DNA of 64,000 nt from DASTFP01 sp963744345 (GTDB taxonomy: Bacteria > Verrucomicrobiota > Verrucomicrobiia > Chthoniobacterales > Terrimicrobiaceae). Shown here one piece after another: positions 8,088 to 17,832 of the stretch. The position numbers and the translations under genes were made by a program. Within the stretch, counting starts at the first letter, position 1. The number at the start of each line of letters is the position of its first letter. The DNA is taken from contig CAVUTD010000029.1 in NCBI GenBank assembly GCA_963744345.1, forward strand, positions 62,001 through 126,000. The letters are read 5' to 3'. The notes below the pieces were generated by a model, which saw only the letters and a list, made by a program, of their open reading frames with translations, searched no databases and was not told the origin of the DNA.

Positions 8088-9872
8088 ATGGCCGCACAGT
8101 CTCGAATTCTTGCGCTCAACCTCGGCATGCAGACCGTGACGCTCGCCGAATTTCGCGCCAATTCGCAGGGTGCGCTGACGCTCAGCGCATTTGGGAGGGA
8201 GCAGCTTATCGTGGATCCTGCGGCAGATGCCACGCGCCCAGCGCAGATTGAAGCAGCCATCCGCGAACTCCGAAAACAATTGCAGCTCGCCAAGATTGAG
8301 CGCGCTGCCGTCTGCCTGCCGTCGCAATCGGTGTTTACCCGGTTCGTAAAGCTACCCGGCACCAGTCCCACTGAGGTAGATTCCATCATCGGTTTCGAGG
8401 CTCAGCAGAATGTTCCTTTCCCCATCGATGAAGTCGTGTGGGACTACCAGATCATGGGCGAGTCCACAGAGAACACCTGGGATGTCGCCCTTGTCGCCAT
8501 CAAGTCCGATCAACTAAGCGAAACCAATGCGTCCGTCACCAACAGCGGCCTTAAGAGTTCCCTTGTCGACGTTGCTCCGATGGCTCTCTCCAATGCTTTC
8601 CGCTACAATTACAGTGAGTTGACTGGATGTTCTCTGGTCATCGACATCGGCGCGCGCACGACAAATCTCGTCTTTATTGAGGACAAGCGGGTGTTTAGTC
8701 GCAGCATTCCGGTAGGCGGAAGCAGCATCAGCGCCGCCATCTCCAAGGAATTTAAGCAGGACATAACCGTCGGCGAGAAGCTCAAGATTGAGAAGGGCCT
8801 TGTTGGCCTGGGTGGCAATTATGCCGAGCCAGAAGACCCTCTCGAAGCCCAAATCTCTAAAATCATCCGTGGGACGATGACCCGCCTTCACGCCGAGGTG
8901 GCCCGCTCGATTTCCTTTTACCGGCAGAACCAGGCCGGCAGCGCTCCCTTGCGCGCTTTCCTGTGTGGCGGCACTGTCAGTCTTCCTTATATGGTGGAGT
9001 TTTTCAGTGAAAAACTTCAGATGCCCATAGAGCATTTGAATCCGCTCAGGAATGTCACGATCGGCAATCCGGAGCTTGCAGAGCAGCTTGGTGGCAGTGT
9101 CCACACATTGGGCGAGGCGGTCGGCTGCGCGTTGCGATCTCTGGGCAACGTGCCGATGGAGGTCAATCTCCGGCCGCAGAGCGTTGTTCGTGAGCAGAGT
9201 CTTGCCAAACGCAAACCCTTCTTGATGCTCGCGGCGATTTGCCTCGTCCTTACGCCGGCGATCTGGTGGTTTTATTTCAGCCGAAGCACATCCATTGCAC
9301 AGCGAACGCTCGACGCCGTAAACGCCGAGCTGCGAAAGTTGGAGACCGTCGCCAAAAGCTTCGATGCTCTGAATAATGAGACCAAGCAACTTCAGGAAAT
9401 CTCCGGGCCCTTACTCGTCGCCGTGGCGGAGCGTAGCTCCTGGGCTGAGATTCTCGAAGAGCTTGGCGCCAGACTGCCTGCCCGCTTTATTTGGGTGACA
9501 GAAATCAAAGCGCTTTCTGGTGGAAAGCCCTACCTGCAGGGTGTGGACACGTCATCCCTGTCGCAGCCTCAACGGCAAGAGGCCGGCAGGCCAGCCGCCT
9601 CTGCACAACAGGCCGGACAGCAAACGGCGCCCGAGAATCCGAAGATCGACGGGCTTGAGGTCAGTGGCCTTTACCTTGGAAATCCCCCCAATAGAAAGGA
9701 AGCGCGGATAATTGATGAATTCGTTGATCAACTCCAGAAATCCGAAATTTTCAAGATCGACGAGAAAGACAAGGCCAAGGTTGTCATTCAGCGCACCACG
9801 CCCGATGGCCAAAGCTGGGCGTACGGTTACACGATTGTCCTGCCCTTGAGAAATCCGATTTCTCTGCCATGA
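8088..9872 (+). CDS. pilM: PilM-like actin-fold ATPase with membrane-anchored C-terminal part (Amuc_1101-like)
   Basis: The 594-residue protein is longer than classical PilM (about 350). Residues 1-350 form the actin-like PilM domain: an N-terminal ALNLGMQTVTLAEF strand, GFEAQQNVPFPIDEVVWDY, a phosphate-binding VIDIGARTTNLVFI and the GGSSISAAISKEF region. A single membrane span lies at about 375-395 (PFLMLAAICLVLTPAIWWFYF region). About 200 periplasmic residues follow, with a short coiled coil and a fold reminiscent of PilN. It may therefore combine the cytoplasmic PilM and inner-membrane PilN roles of a type IV pilus alignment complex. It overlaps the next gene by ATGA. Confidence 0.85.
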   Translation: MAAQSRILALNLGMQTVTLAEFRANSQGALTLSAFGREQLIVDPAADATRPAQIEAAIRELRKQLQLAKIERAAVCLPSQSVFTRFVKLPGTSPTEVDSIIGFEAQQNVPFPIDEVVWDYQIMGESTENTWDVALVAIKSDQLSETNASVTNSGLKSSLVDVAPMALSNAFRYNYSELTGCSLVIDIGARTTNLVFIEDKRVFSRSIPVGGSSISAAISKEFKQDITVGEKLKIEKGLVGLGGNYAEPEDPLEAQISKIIRGTMTRLHAEVARSISFYRQNQAGSAPLRAFLCGGTVSLPYMVEFFSEKLQMPIEHLNPLRNVTIGNPELAEQLGGSVHTLGEAVGCALRSLGNVPMEVNLRPQSVVREQSLAKRKPFLMLAAICLVLTPAIWWFYFSRSTSIAQRTLDAVNAELRKLETVAKSFDALNNETKQLQEISGPLLVAVAERSSWAEILEELGARLPARFIWVTEIKALSGGKPYLQGVDTSSLSQPQRQEAGRPAASAQQAGQQTAPENPKIDGLEVSGLYLGNPPNRKEARIIDEFVDQLQKSEIFKIDEKDKAKVVIQRTTPDGQSWAYGYTIVLPLRNPISLP

Positions 9873-10903
9873 ATTGGCTCAAGGAGAACTCTTTTCTCGT
9901 TGGCCTTATCTCGGCAACCGTCGTGCTCGCCGGCGCTTTGCTCTTCTTAATGACACAGTCCCTTGCCCAGTATCATGAGACCGTGGAGACATATCAACTT
10001 GCGGTGCGCAAACTTCAGGCGCTCCAGAATCGCTCTCCTTTTCCGAGCCCCGAGAACCTCGAGAAAAGCCGCGCGCTCGTTGATCAGTACAAGGCAGAGC
10101 TGAGTTCGCTGCGGGATATGTTGGCGGAGTTTAGACCGCCTCACGACAACACCACCCAGATTGAGTCTCCGAAGCTCCAGCATAAAGCCAAAGGGCAGGC
10201 GCCGAACATTTCTGATGTCCAGCCTCAGGAATTCCAGGATGATCTGCGCGTTGCGGTCAATCAGATTGTGGAGAAAGCGGCGGCGGCGGGAGTCGAGTTG
10301 CCGACGGGATTTTACCTGGGCTTCAGTCAATATGCGAACAGTCTGCCCAACGAATGGGCTGCACCGATCTTGGCGCGTCAACTCCAAGTCATCGAGAAAG
10401 TCGTCACGAATCTCATCGATCTTAAAATCAGGTCCATCGATAGCTTGAATCGACTGCCGCTCCCCGAAGAATCAGGTTCCCCTCCTGTCAAAGCAGCTGA
10501 AGACCCTGCGAAGACGGGCAAACAACCCTCGCCAAAACCGAGCGGTTACACCCGCATGCCCTTCGATTTAGCCTTCACCGCAGAACAAGGAAAGTTGCGC
10601 TTAGGATTCAATTCTTTGCTTGATTCGGAGCACTTTCTCGTTGTTCGCAATCTTGCCATTCAAAACACCGCTCGTGTCGGTCCTCCGCTTTCCCGGCAGA
10701 GTCCGCCGAGCACCCCCTTGAGCACGCCTCCAGCCGGGGGCTCGATGAACGCGGCGGAGCACTCCTCGAGCGGCGGATCCAGCGCTCAAAAGAGAGCGGA
10801 AAACCCTGGAAGCCTCAACGTGATCCTCGGCCGCGAGCTCGTCAAAACCTCGATGCGCATCGAAATTGTCGACTTTGCTCCGCCCTCGCACTTCACGAAT
10901 TGA
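9869..10903 (+). CDS. Amuc_1100-like inner-membrane pilus-associated protein
   Basis: A 344-residue bitopic protein. A short cytoplasmic N-terminus (MNWLKENSF) precedes one membrane span (LVGLISATVVLAGALLFLM) and a coiled-coil stretch rich in Glu, Leu and Gln. Then comes a globular periplasmic domain with a low-complexity Pro/Ser/Gly insertion near residues 270-310. In Akkermansia the homologous Amuc_1100 is a membrane protein noted for host immune signalling; in a pilus system it occupies the place of PilO/PilN-like proteins. Its ATG overlaps the stop of pilM by 4 bases and its TGA overlaps a TTG of the next gene, indicating tight translational coupling. Confidence 0.82.
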   Translation: MNWLKENSFLVGLISATVVLAGALLFLMTQSLAQYHETVETYQLAVRKLQALQNRSPFPSPENLEKSRALVDQYKAELSSLRDMLAEFRPPHDNTTQIESPKLQHKAKGQAPNISDVQPQEFQDDLRVAVNQIVEKAAAAGVELPTGFYLGFSQYANSLPNEWAAPILARQLQVIEKVVTNLIDLKIRSIDSLNRLPLPEESGSPPVKAAEDPAKTGKQPSPKPSGYTRMPFDLAFTAEQGKLRLGFNSLLDSEHFLVVRNLAIQNTARVGPPLSRQSPPSTPLSTPPAGGSMNAAEHSSSGGSSAQKRAENPGSLNVILGRELVKTSMRIEIVDFAPPSHFTN

Positions 10904-11845
10904 TCTCCATGGATTGGTTGAGGAATAATTTCGAGAAGGCTGCCTTGATAGTCGCCGCCGTTACGCTACTGGCCTGCTGCACTCTGGTGATCAATCAAGT
11001 TCGTGCATTTCGTGGCCTTTTCGTCGGTCAAAACAGCGCTAAATCGGCGGACAACACGATCAAGCCTCTTCCGATAGATGCTCTCGTCGCTGCATCGGAA
11101 AAGCTCGGCTCACCGCAAGCATGGACTGGGCATGAGGGATCCCTCCTCGTCTCGCGTCCGTATGTTTTGGTCGATGGCGCGCTCATTGATCCCCTCGAAG
11201 GGGACAAGAATCTCCACGAGCCAATAAAAAACTCCTGGCTGATTAGATACGATCTTCCCTATTGGGAAAGTAATATCAAGGAACAAGACCCGGACGAAGA
11301 TCGCTTCAGCAATCTCGAAGAATACCTCGCAGGTAGTGATCCTCGGGAAAAAAATTCCGTCCCCCCCTATTACACAAAGCTTCGTCTCGTGCGCTTCATC
11401 TCGGAGCCGTTCCGTCTCATCTTTACAGGGAGCCCAGATGATGGTCAGACGTTCACGGTTAACACCAGGGAACGGGGAGGGCGGACTCGCTTCGTACAGG
11501 TGGGTCAGATGATCGAGGGAACTCCTTATAAGGTCATCTCCTACGAGAAGAAAACTGAGACCAAGAATGAAATCGAAATCGATGCCTCCATCCTCACGAT
11601 CGAGAATACCCAGACTGGCCAGCAAATCGCTTTAGTCGCCAATAAGGAGGCCAACGACCCCACCTCATTTGGCGAGTTCCTCTACGCCTACGACAATTCC
11701 AAGCTTCACCGTCAAAAAAGACGATGAATTCGCCTTATCACCTGAGCCAGAGAGGAAGTACAAACTCATTGACATTTCGGACCAGGCGGCCCTAATACAG
11801 GACCAGCAATCCCGGGAGCAATACAAAATTCCTCCCGCCCAATGA
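10900..11845 (+). CDS. Amuc_1099-like pilus-associated protein, one frameshift near 11701
   Basis: The protein has a short N-terminus, one membrane span (AALIVAAVTLLACCTLVI) and a periplasmic part. The first frame stops at 11727 after an unrelated tail (HRQKRR). Removing one A at 11701-11702 restores a continuous frame, SFTVKKDDEFALSPE and onward to PAQ with TGA at 11845, giving about 315 residues. The restored tail is hydrophilic and plausible, so a sequence error or a very recent mutation is likely. Possible starts are the TTG at 10900, which overlaps the previous stop, or the ATG at 10909 (MDWLRNNFEKA). Position between the Amuc_1100-like gene and the secretin supports the family. Confidence 0.75.
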
Positions 11846-11972
11846 GAGTAAGTAGCTGCCTAACATTTGACGACGCGTGCCCTGATTGATCGCATCGACT
11901 CGCAGATCGGGAGAACTCTCTCGTCGTCAAAAATCCCCACCTTCCGTCCCGCTTGACCTCAAATCTGCCTTA

Positions 11973-14474
11973 ATGATGAAGCTCAAAGTCGTGACCGCGG
12001 TGACTGCCCTCGCCCTGAGCTCGGCGCTTGGCCATGCGCAGCGGGCGGGCGTCCAAGCTGCTGCCGAGCGCGAGATCCGCAGACAGGAAGCGATGACAGA
12101 GTATGCTCAACAGGCGGTCAACAAAGGCACCGAGGCCATGATGAACCAGGACTATGAAAGCGCCTTCGCCTATTTCAAGAGCGCCGTCGATGTCATGCCC
12201 ACCGGCGGACCAGCGACTCAATCGGTCCGTGAGGCGGCGCTGGATGGCTTTTCTCGCGCGGCGGTGAAACTGGCTGAGCAGCGCATTTCTGAAGGCCGTT
12301 ACCAGGACGCCACGACGACCGTCAACCTGCTGCTCGAGGACCGCTATGCTCCCGATTATCGTCCCGCGCTCGCGCTCGAACGAAAATTGAAAGACCCGAC
12401 GCGTTACAATAAGGCGCTCACCCCCGGCTTCATCGCGAATGTTGAGGAGGTAAAGCAACTTCTGCTCGAAGCCGATGGCTACTACGGGTCGGGTCGGTTT
12501 GATCTCGCCTTCAAACGCTATGAGCAGGTGTTAAACATCGACAAGTACAACATCGCCGCCCGGCGCGGGATGGAACGTGTTAACGCAGCCCGAGAAAAAT
12601 ATGCCCTCTCGGCGTACAACGAGGCCCGGAGCGATCTTCTGCGTCAAGTGGATAAAGGTTGGGAACTTCCCGTGCGCCGCTTCGAGGTAGGTGCCTCAAC
12701 CATCATCGAACAGCCGCAAATTGACACACGCGGCACTTCGCTCATCAATCGCAAGCTCGATGAAATCATCATCCCTCGGATTGACTTTCGGGATGCGACC
12801 ATTCGCGAAGCCTTGGATTTTATCAAGCAACGCACGGTGGCTTTGGATACCGCAGAGCAGGATCCCTCGCGCAGGGGAATCAATGTTGTGCTCAAGCTTC
12901 CTGCCGATGCTCCGGAGGCGAATTCCCGCATTACTCTCTCTCTCAACGATATTCCCTTGCGCGCAGCTATCGACTACGTAGCCAAAGCGGCCAACCTGAA
13001 ATTGAAGATCGAACCGTATGCAGTTGCCGTTGTTTCGCAGTCTGAACCGACCGATATCCTGATCACCAAGGAATATAAAGTTCCGCCCGGCTTTATCACT
13101 TCGCTTCCGGCTGTCGGCCAGCCATCCACGGCTCCCGGGCCCGCCGGTCAGCCCATTGCCCCGGGTTCGCAACCCGCCATCCAAGCTCGTTCCGGCGCGC
13201 GGGAGTTTTTGGAAGCTCAGGGCGTAACCTTCCCTCCAGGCGCCAGCGCGAACTTCATCGCCAGCACGAGCAAACTGATCGTCAAGAATACTCAGGCCAA
13301 TCTCGACCTGATCGACACCCTGGTGGAAACGCAGCTGACGGCTCCTCCCAGCCAGGTGGAGATCGAGTCCAAATTCCTTGAGGTGACACAAACCAATCTC
13401 AAGGAGATGGGGTTCGATTGGCTGCTCGGGCAGTTTGGGTTGCCATTTGGCAGCGGCGTTTACGGTAGTGGGGGCACCCAAGGATTTGGACAGAATGTGA
13501 ATTCCAACGCCTTTCCTTTTCTGGATCCGACCACCGGCGTGCCCATCGGCACAAGTCCGATCACGGGAGGAAATCGGTCCGGCACAACGGCAATTACGGT
13601 CAATGCCCTTGACGGATTGCTTTTCGGCACTCCGTTGGGACCCGCACCTGGCATTCTCTCCGTCGCTGGTATCTTTACCAATCCCCAGTTCCAGGTCGTC
13701 CTCAGGGCCCTGAATCAACAAAAGGGCATCGATCTTGTGAGCGCACCGAAAGTCACCACGAAGAGCGGCCAACGGGCAACCATCCAAATCATTCGGGAGT
13801 TTCGCTATCCGACCGAGTATGATCTGCCACAGGTGACTCAGACACCTGGGTCCATTTACACACCGGCAACGCCAACTACGCCCACGTCATTCGAGACAAA
13901 ACCGGTAGGCATCACACTGGAAGTGGAGCCCACTGTTGGACCCGACGGTTATACCATCGATCTAGTTCTAAGCCCCCGCGTCGTAGAATTTGACGGCTTT
14001 ATCAACTACGGCAGCCCAATCAACACCGTAGTGACCACGGTTCCGGGAGTGGTTGCGCAAGTGATTAACGGGTACCGCTAATTACGGATCCCCTTAGTCA
14101 GTAGGAACTTCACGGTCACGGATAACGTGATCAACAAGCCCGTTTTCTCAACGCGCGAGGTGACCACCGAAGTTACCGTCTACGACGGCCAGACCGTCGT
14201 CATTGGCGGCCTCATGCGTGAGGATATTCAGAAAACCGAGGACAAAGTTCCGATCCTGGGTGATATCCCTCTTGCGGGGAGATTGTTTCGCACGACAGCG
14301 GATCAGCACATCAAGCGAAACCTGATCATGTTCGTCACAGCCAGCTTGCTGGACCCCGCGGGTCAGCCACTTATCAAAGTCGACGAAGAAAGAGAGATTG
14401 TTCCGGAGCCGAGTGCGACGGCCATCGAGGAGGAGATCATCCCCGGGGACGCGACTTCCATCCCGCCGGTCTGA
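11973..14474 (+). CDS. Amuc_1098-type pilus secretin, copy 1 (two compensating indels near 14070 and 14090)
   Basis: This outer-membrane secretin precursor has about 834 residues. It has a signal peptide (KVVTAVTALALSSALGHAQ), a TPR-like region (about 40-250), a secretin N-terminal domain (IIIPRIDFRDATIREALDFI, then ITLSLNDIPLRAAIDYVAK) and an N1-like domain (STSKLIVKNTQANLDLIDTL). The secretin core runs from QVEIESKFLEVTQTNLKEMG to GQTVVIGGLMREDIQK and VPILGDIPLAGRLFR. An in-frame TAA at 14079-14081 interrupts it. Shortening GGG at 14070 and lengthening CCCC at 14090 by one base each removes the stop and reads VINGTANYGSPLVSRNF. The start is the double ATG at 11973; the longer frame from 11886 lacks a signal peptide at its start. 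Confidence 0.85.
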
Positions 14475-14492
14475 ATAGCGGACTTGTTGCTT

Positions 14493-17114
14493 ATGAAATC
14501 TTTCTTCGCATCGCTAGTGCCATACAAAGCGTTGTATGCGGCGCTAGCGCTGGCCCCTTGGGGAAGTGCGCTCCTCGTGCAAGGCCAAGACCTCGAGATT
14601 ATCTCGGACAGAGAAATCGTCCGCCGCCAGGAGAATCTGATTGTCGGCGAAAAGCTCATCTCCGCGGGAGACAAGGCGATGACCGAAAAAGACTATGCGG
14701 CTGCCTACACGAATTACCTCGACGCCCTGAACGCCATCCCTGGCGGGGCCGGAACAGCGGAACTGCGTTCAAAAACATCTATCCAAATTCATCAGAGCCG
14801 CACTCCGTTATGCGGAGAAGTTGATTGCCGACGGGCGCTATAGCGACGCGGAGCGTGTGGCTAAGACCGTGTTACTTCCAGAGTACGACCCGTCGAACAA
14901 GGCTGCGGTTAAGTTGCTCTCCAACCTTGAACAGCCGGACTACTACAACAAAACCGTGACGCCACAGTTCGCTGCGGATCGCGAAGAGGTCACCAAGCTG
15001 CTTCACGAAGCTGATGGCTTCTTCCAGGCGGGCCGCTTCGATCTGGCAACCAGGCGTTACGAAGACGTTCTTAACATCGACCGATACAATATCGCCGCCC
15101 GGAAAGGCATGGAGCAGGTGAATCTCGAGAAATCGAAATACTACGGAAACGCGTATAATGAGACTCGCAGCCGGATGCTGTGGATGGTCGATGAATCCTG
15201 GGAACGCCCCGTCCAGCGATTCCAAAAAGGGCGGACGACAGCTGCGGAAGTCCAGGCCCGAGCAGGCATCCGCGGGACTGAGGCGACCATGGCCAAGCTC
15301 AACCGGATCATCATCCCGAGAATTGACCTTCGCGATGCCACCGTCCGCGAGGCGGTGGAATTTCTCAAGCAGCGCAGTAGAGAACTTGATACGACTGGAG
15401 AGGAACCTCAGGAGAAACGCGGAGTTAACATCTTTCTCAAGTTGCCGGCTCGTTCCGGGAGTGCCTGCTCCAGACCTGACCACAGCTCCGCCCGTGGAAG
15501 GTGCGGCCGTTTCTCCCGAAGTCGGTGGAACCGCCGACACGAGAGTCACGCTTTCCTTGACCAACGTTCCCCTAATTGAGGCCCTCCGCTACCTGACGGA
15601 GCTTGCTGGCCTCAAGTACAAGATTGAGCCTTACGCCGTTTCCATCGTTCCCATCACCGAGACGACAACAGACCTGGTGACGAAGAAATATCGCGTTCCG
15701 CCAGGATTTATCCCGGCTTCGACTGCTCCGGGCGCGGAAGTTCCCTCGCCCGGAGCGCCGCGAGCCGAAGTCACGGAGAGTCGAATTGGGAGCCGCACGA
15801 ACGCGCTCGACTATTTGCAGTCGCAAGGGGTGGCCTTTCCGACGGGTGCTTTCGCTCAATACGTTCCCGCGAGTAGCGAGCTCATCGTCCGCAATACGCC
15901 CGATGCGATCGATTTGATCGATTCCCTGGTGGATGCCGCCATCGGGGTGCAACCGACACAGGTCGAAATCGAATCGAAGTTCCTGGAGATAACCCAAAAT
16001 AACCTCAAGGAGCTCGGCTTTGACTGGCTGCTGGGGCCGCCTTCTATCAATAAGCCGGGAACTTTCGCCGCGGGTGGAACGCAAGGTTTCGGAACTGATT
16101 TAACCCCAACCCCCGACCTCCCCTGACCCGGTAAACTTCCCCTTTACGGCCGGTGGCGTACCCGTCGGTCAAAATCCGGTCACTGGAGGGTTAAGATCAG
16201 GCTTTCTCGGTGCCGGGGATCCGAATGGTGCGATCAGCGCCAACAGCATCGACGCTCTTCTTGGCAACGTCGTCACCCGGCCTCGCACCCGGAATCTTCG
16301 GCATCTCTGGCATATTCACCAACCCTCAGTTCCAGGTCGTCATCCGAGCTCTAAACCAGAAAAAGGGGGTCGATCTGATGTCAGCCCCAAAGGTAACTAC
16401 CAAGAGCGGACGCAAAGCCATTGTCCGGGTGGCAAGGGAATTTCCCTACCCGACCGAGTTCAGTCCTCCGGAACCGCCACCGCCAAATACGGGCGGTAAC
16501 GGAACAGCTATTGCTCCGCCGCCGGGTACTTTTGTTAGCCAAGGCATTGTCACTCCGTCCACACCCACAGCGTTTGAGACGAGGAATTTAGGCGTCACAC
16601 TTGAAGTGGAACCCATCATCGGACCTGATGGATACACCATCGATCTAAACCTCTCGCCGGAAGTCGTCGAATTCGACGGCTTCATCAATTACGGCTCGCC
16701 GATCTTCGGACCTGTTTTCAATGCCGATACCTGCCCCTGGTTTCATCGACAGGGCAGTTTTAACGGACAAACGTAATCAATCAGCCCATCTTCTCCACTC
16801 GCAAGGTAACGACAAGTGTCAGTATATGGGATGGTCAGACCGTCTCCCTGGGTGGATTGGTCCGCGAGGATGTTCAGAAAATTCAAGACAAAGTTCCGAT
16901 CTTGGGTGACATTCCCCTGGCTGGGCGCCTTTTCCGCTCCACGGTTGATCAGAAAATAAAGCGCAACCTCATCATCTTTGTGACGGCACGTTTAATGGAT
17001 GCGGAAGGTAGACCAGTGCGGCTGGATGAAGACACGGAGGAGGTTGTTGAACCCTTGGGACTGCCTCAGGAAATTCCCCCTCCGACCGTCGAATCTCCCG
17101 GCTTTGGAAAATAG
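14493..17114 (+). CDS. Amuc_1098-type pilus secretin, tandem paralogue (at least six frame changes)
   Basis: A second secretin gene follows copy 1 after 18 bases, with the same domain order: signal peptide (ALYAALALAPWGSALLVQGQ), TPR-like region, RIIIPRIDLRDATVREAVEFL, VTLSLTNVPLIEALRYLTEL, ELIVRNTPDAIDLIDSLVDA, QVEIESKFLEITQNNLKELG and LGDIPLAGRLFRSTVDQKI. The frame changes near 14770, 15448, 16100-16127, 16275, 16720 and 16770. All junctions lie inside conserved sequence, and each frame is free of stops until just past its junction. Restored length is about 870 residues. It could be a recent pseudogene or a functional paralogue damaged by base-calling errors. Divergence from copy 1 is substantial, so the duplication is old. 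Confidence 0.75.
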
Positions 17115-17229
17115 TTTTCCTAAAGCTTAGAGAAAACAGCCGGAAGAGGCCGAAATCTTAGGTCCCCGCAGTCGGGCTTGGCATGTGGCGGGTCTTCTTG
17201 TCGGCCGAACTAATTTGATTCGCTTCGGC

Positions 17230-17832
17230 ATGCCTATCGTCGGAATAACAGGGGGAATCGCTTCCGGAAAATCCACTTTTCGTAATTTGCTCTTGCAATG
17301 CATTCGAGTGGATTCCTTCGATGCTGATGCCTGCGTGAGCGAATTGCTCGAGAACGATGAATCTGTCAGGCAACAGATCCTTAAGGAAATTCATCGAGAT
17401 GCCTATGGAGCTGGCGGCAAGCCGAATCGCGCTCTGCTGCGTGAGCTCATTTATCAAGAGATTGGAACTAAACGAGCGCTCGAAGCGATCCTGCACCCGC
17501 TGGTGCGCGAAAGCTGGTTGCGAAAAGCGCAAGAAGCTTCGCGCGCTGGAAGAATTTTCGTCGTGGACATTCCTCTTCTCTTCGAAACAAACGCGGAGTC
17601 GCTTTTCGATCGAATCATCACTGTAGGCTGCACGGTGGATACCCAACTTGTCCGGCTAACCCGGCGCCCCGGCATGACACCGGAGATTTCAGAAAAAGTC
17701 ATTGCTTCGCAAATGCCAATCGGCCCCAAAATTTTCCGATCCCATCATGTCATTTGGAACGAAGGGTCCCTTGACGTCCTCGTTGCGCAAACCACCCTTA
17801 TTGCCCGCTACTTGAATGACAAATACAGTTGA
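17230..17832 (+). CDS. coaE: Dephospho-CoA kinase
   Basis: CoaE phosphorylates the ribose 3'-OH of dephospho-CoA, the last step of coenzyme A synthesis. Seen: the P-loop GITGGIASGKSTF at the N-terminus, FDADACVSELL, LHPLVRE, VVDIPLLFE and VGCTVDTQLVRL, all typical of the family. The start is placed at the ATG of MPIVGITGG (17230), because the family begins directly before the P-loop; the upstream ATG at 17185 would add 15 atypical residues. The restored length is 200 residues. Its end overlaps the start of the second rho by 17 bases, so the pair is co-transcribed. Confidence 0.93.
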   Translation: MPIVGITGGIASGKSTFRNLLLQCIRVDSFDADACVSELLENDESVRQQILKEIHRDAYGAGGKPNRALLRELIYQEIGTKRALEAILHPLVRESWLRKAQEASRAGRIFVVDIPLLFETNAESLFDRIITVGCTVDTQLVRLTRRPGMTPEISEKVIASQMPIGPKIFRSHHVIWNEGSLDVLVAQTTLIARYLNDKYS

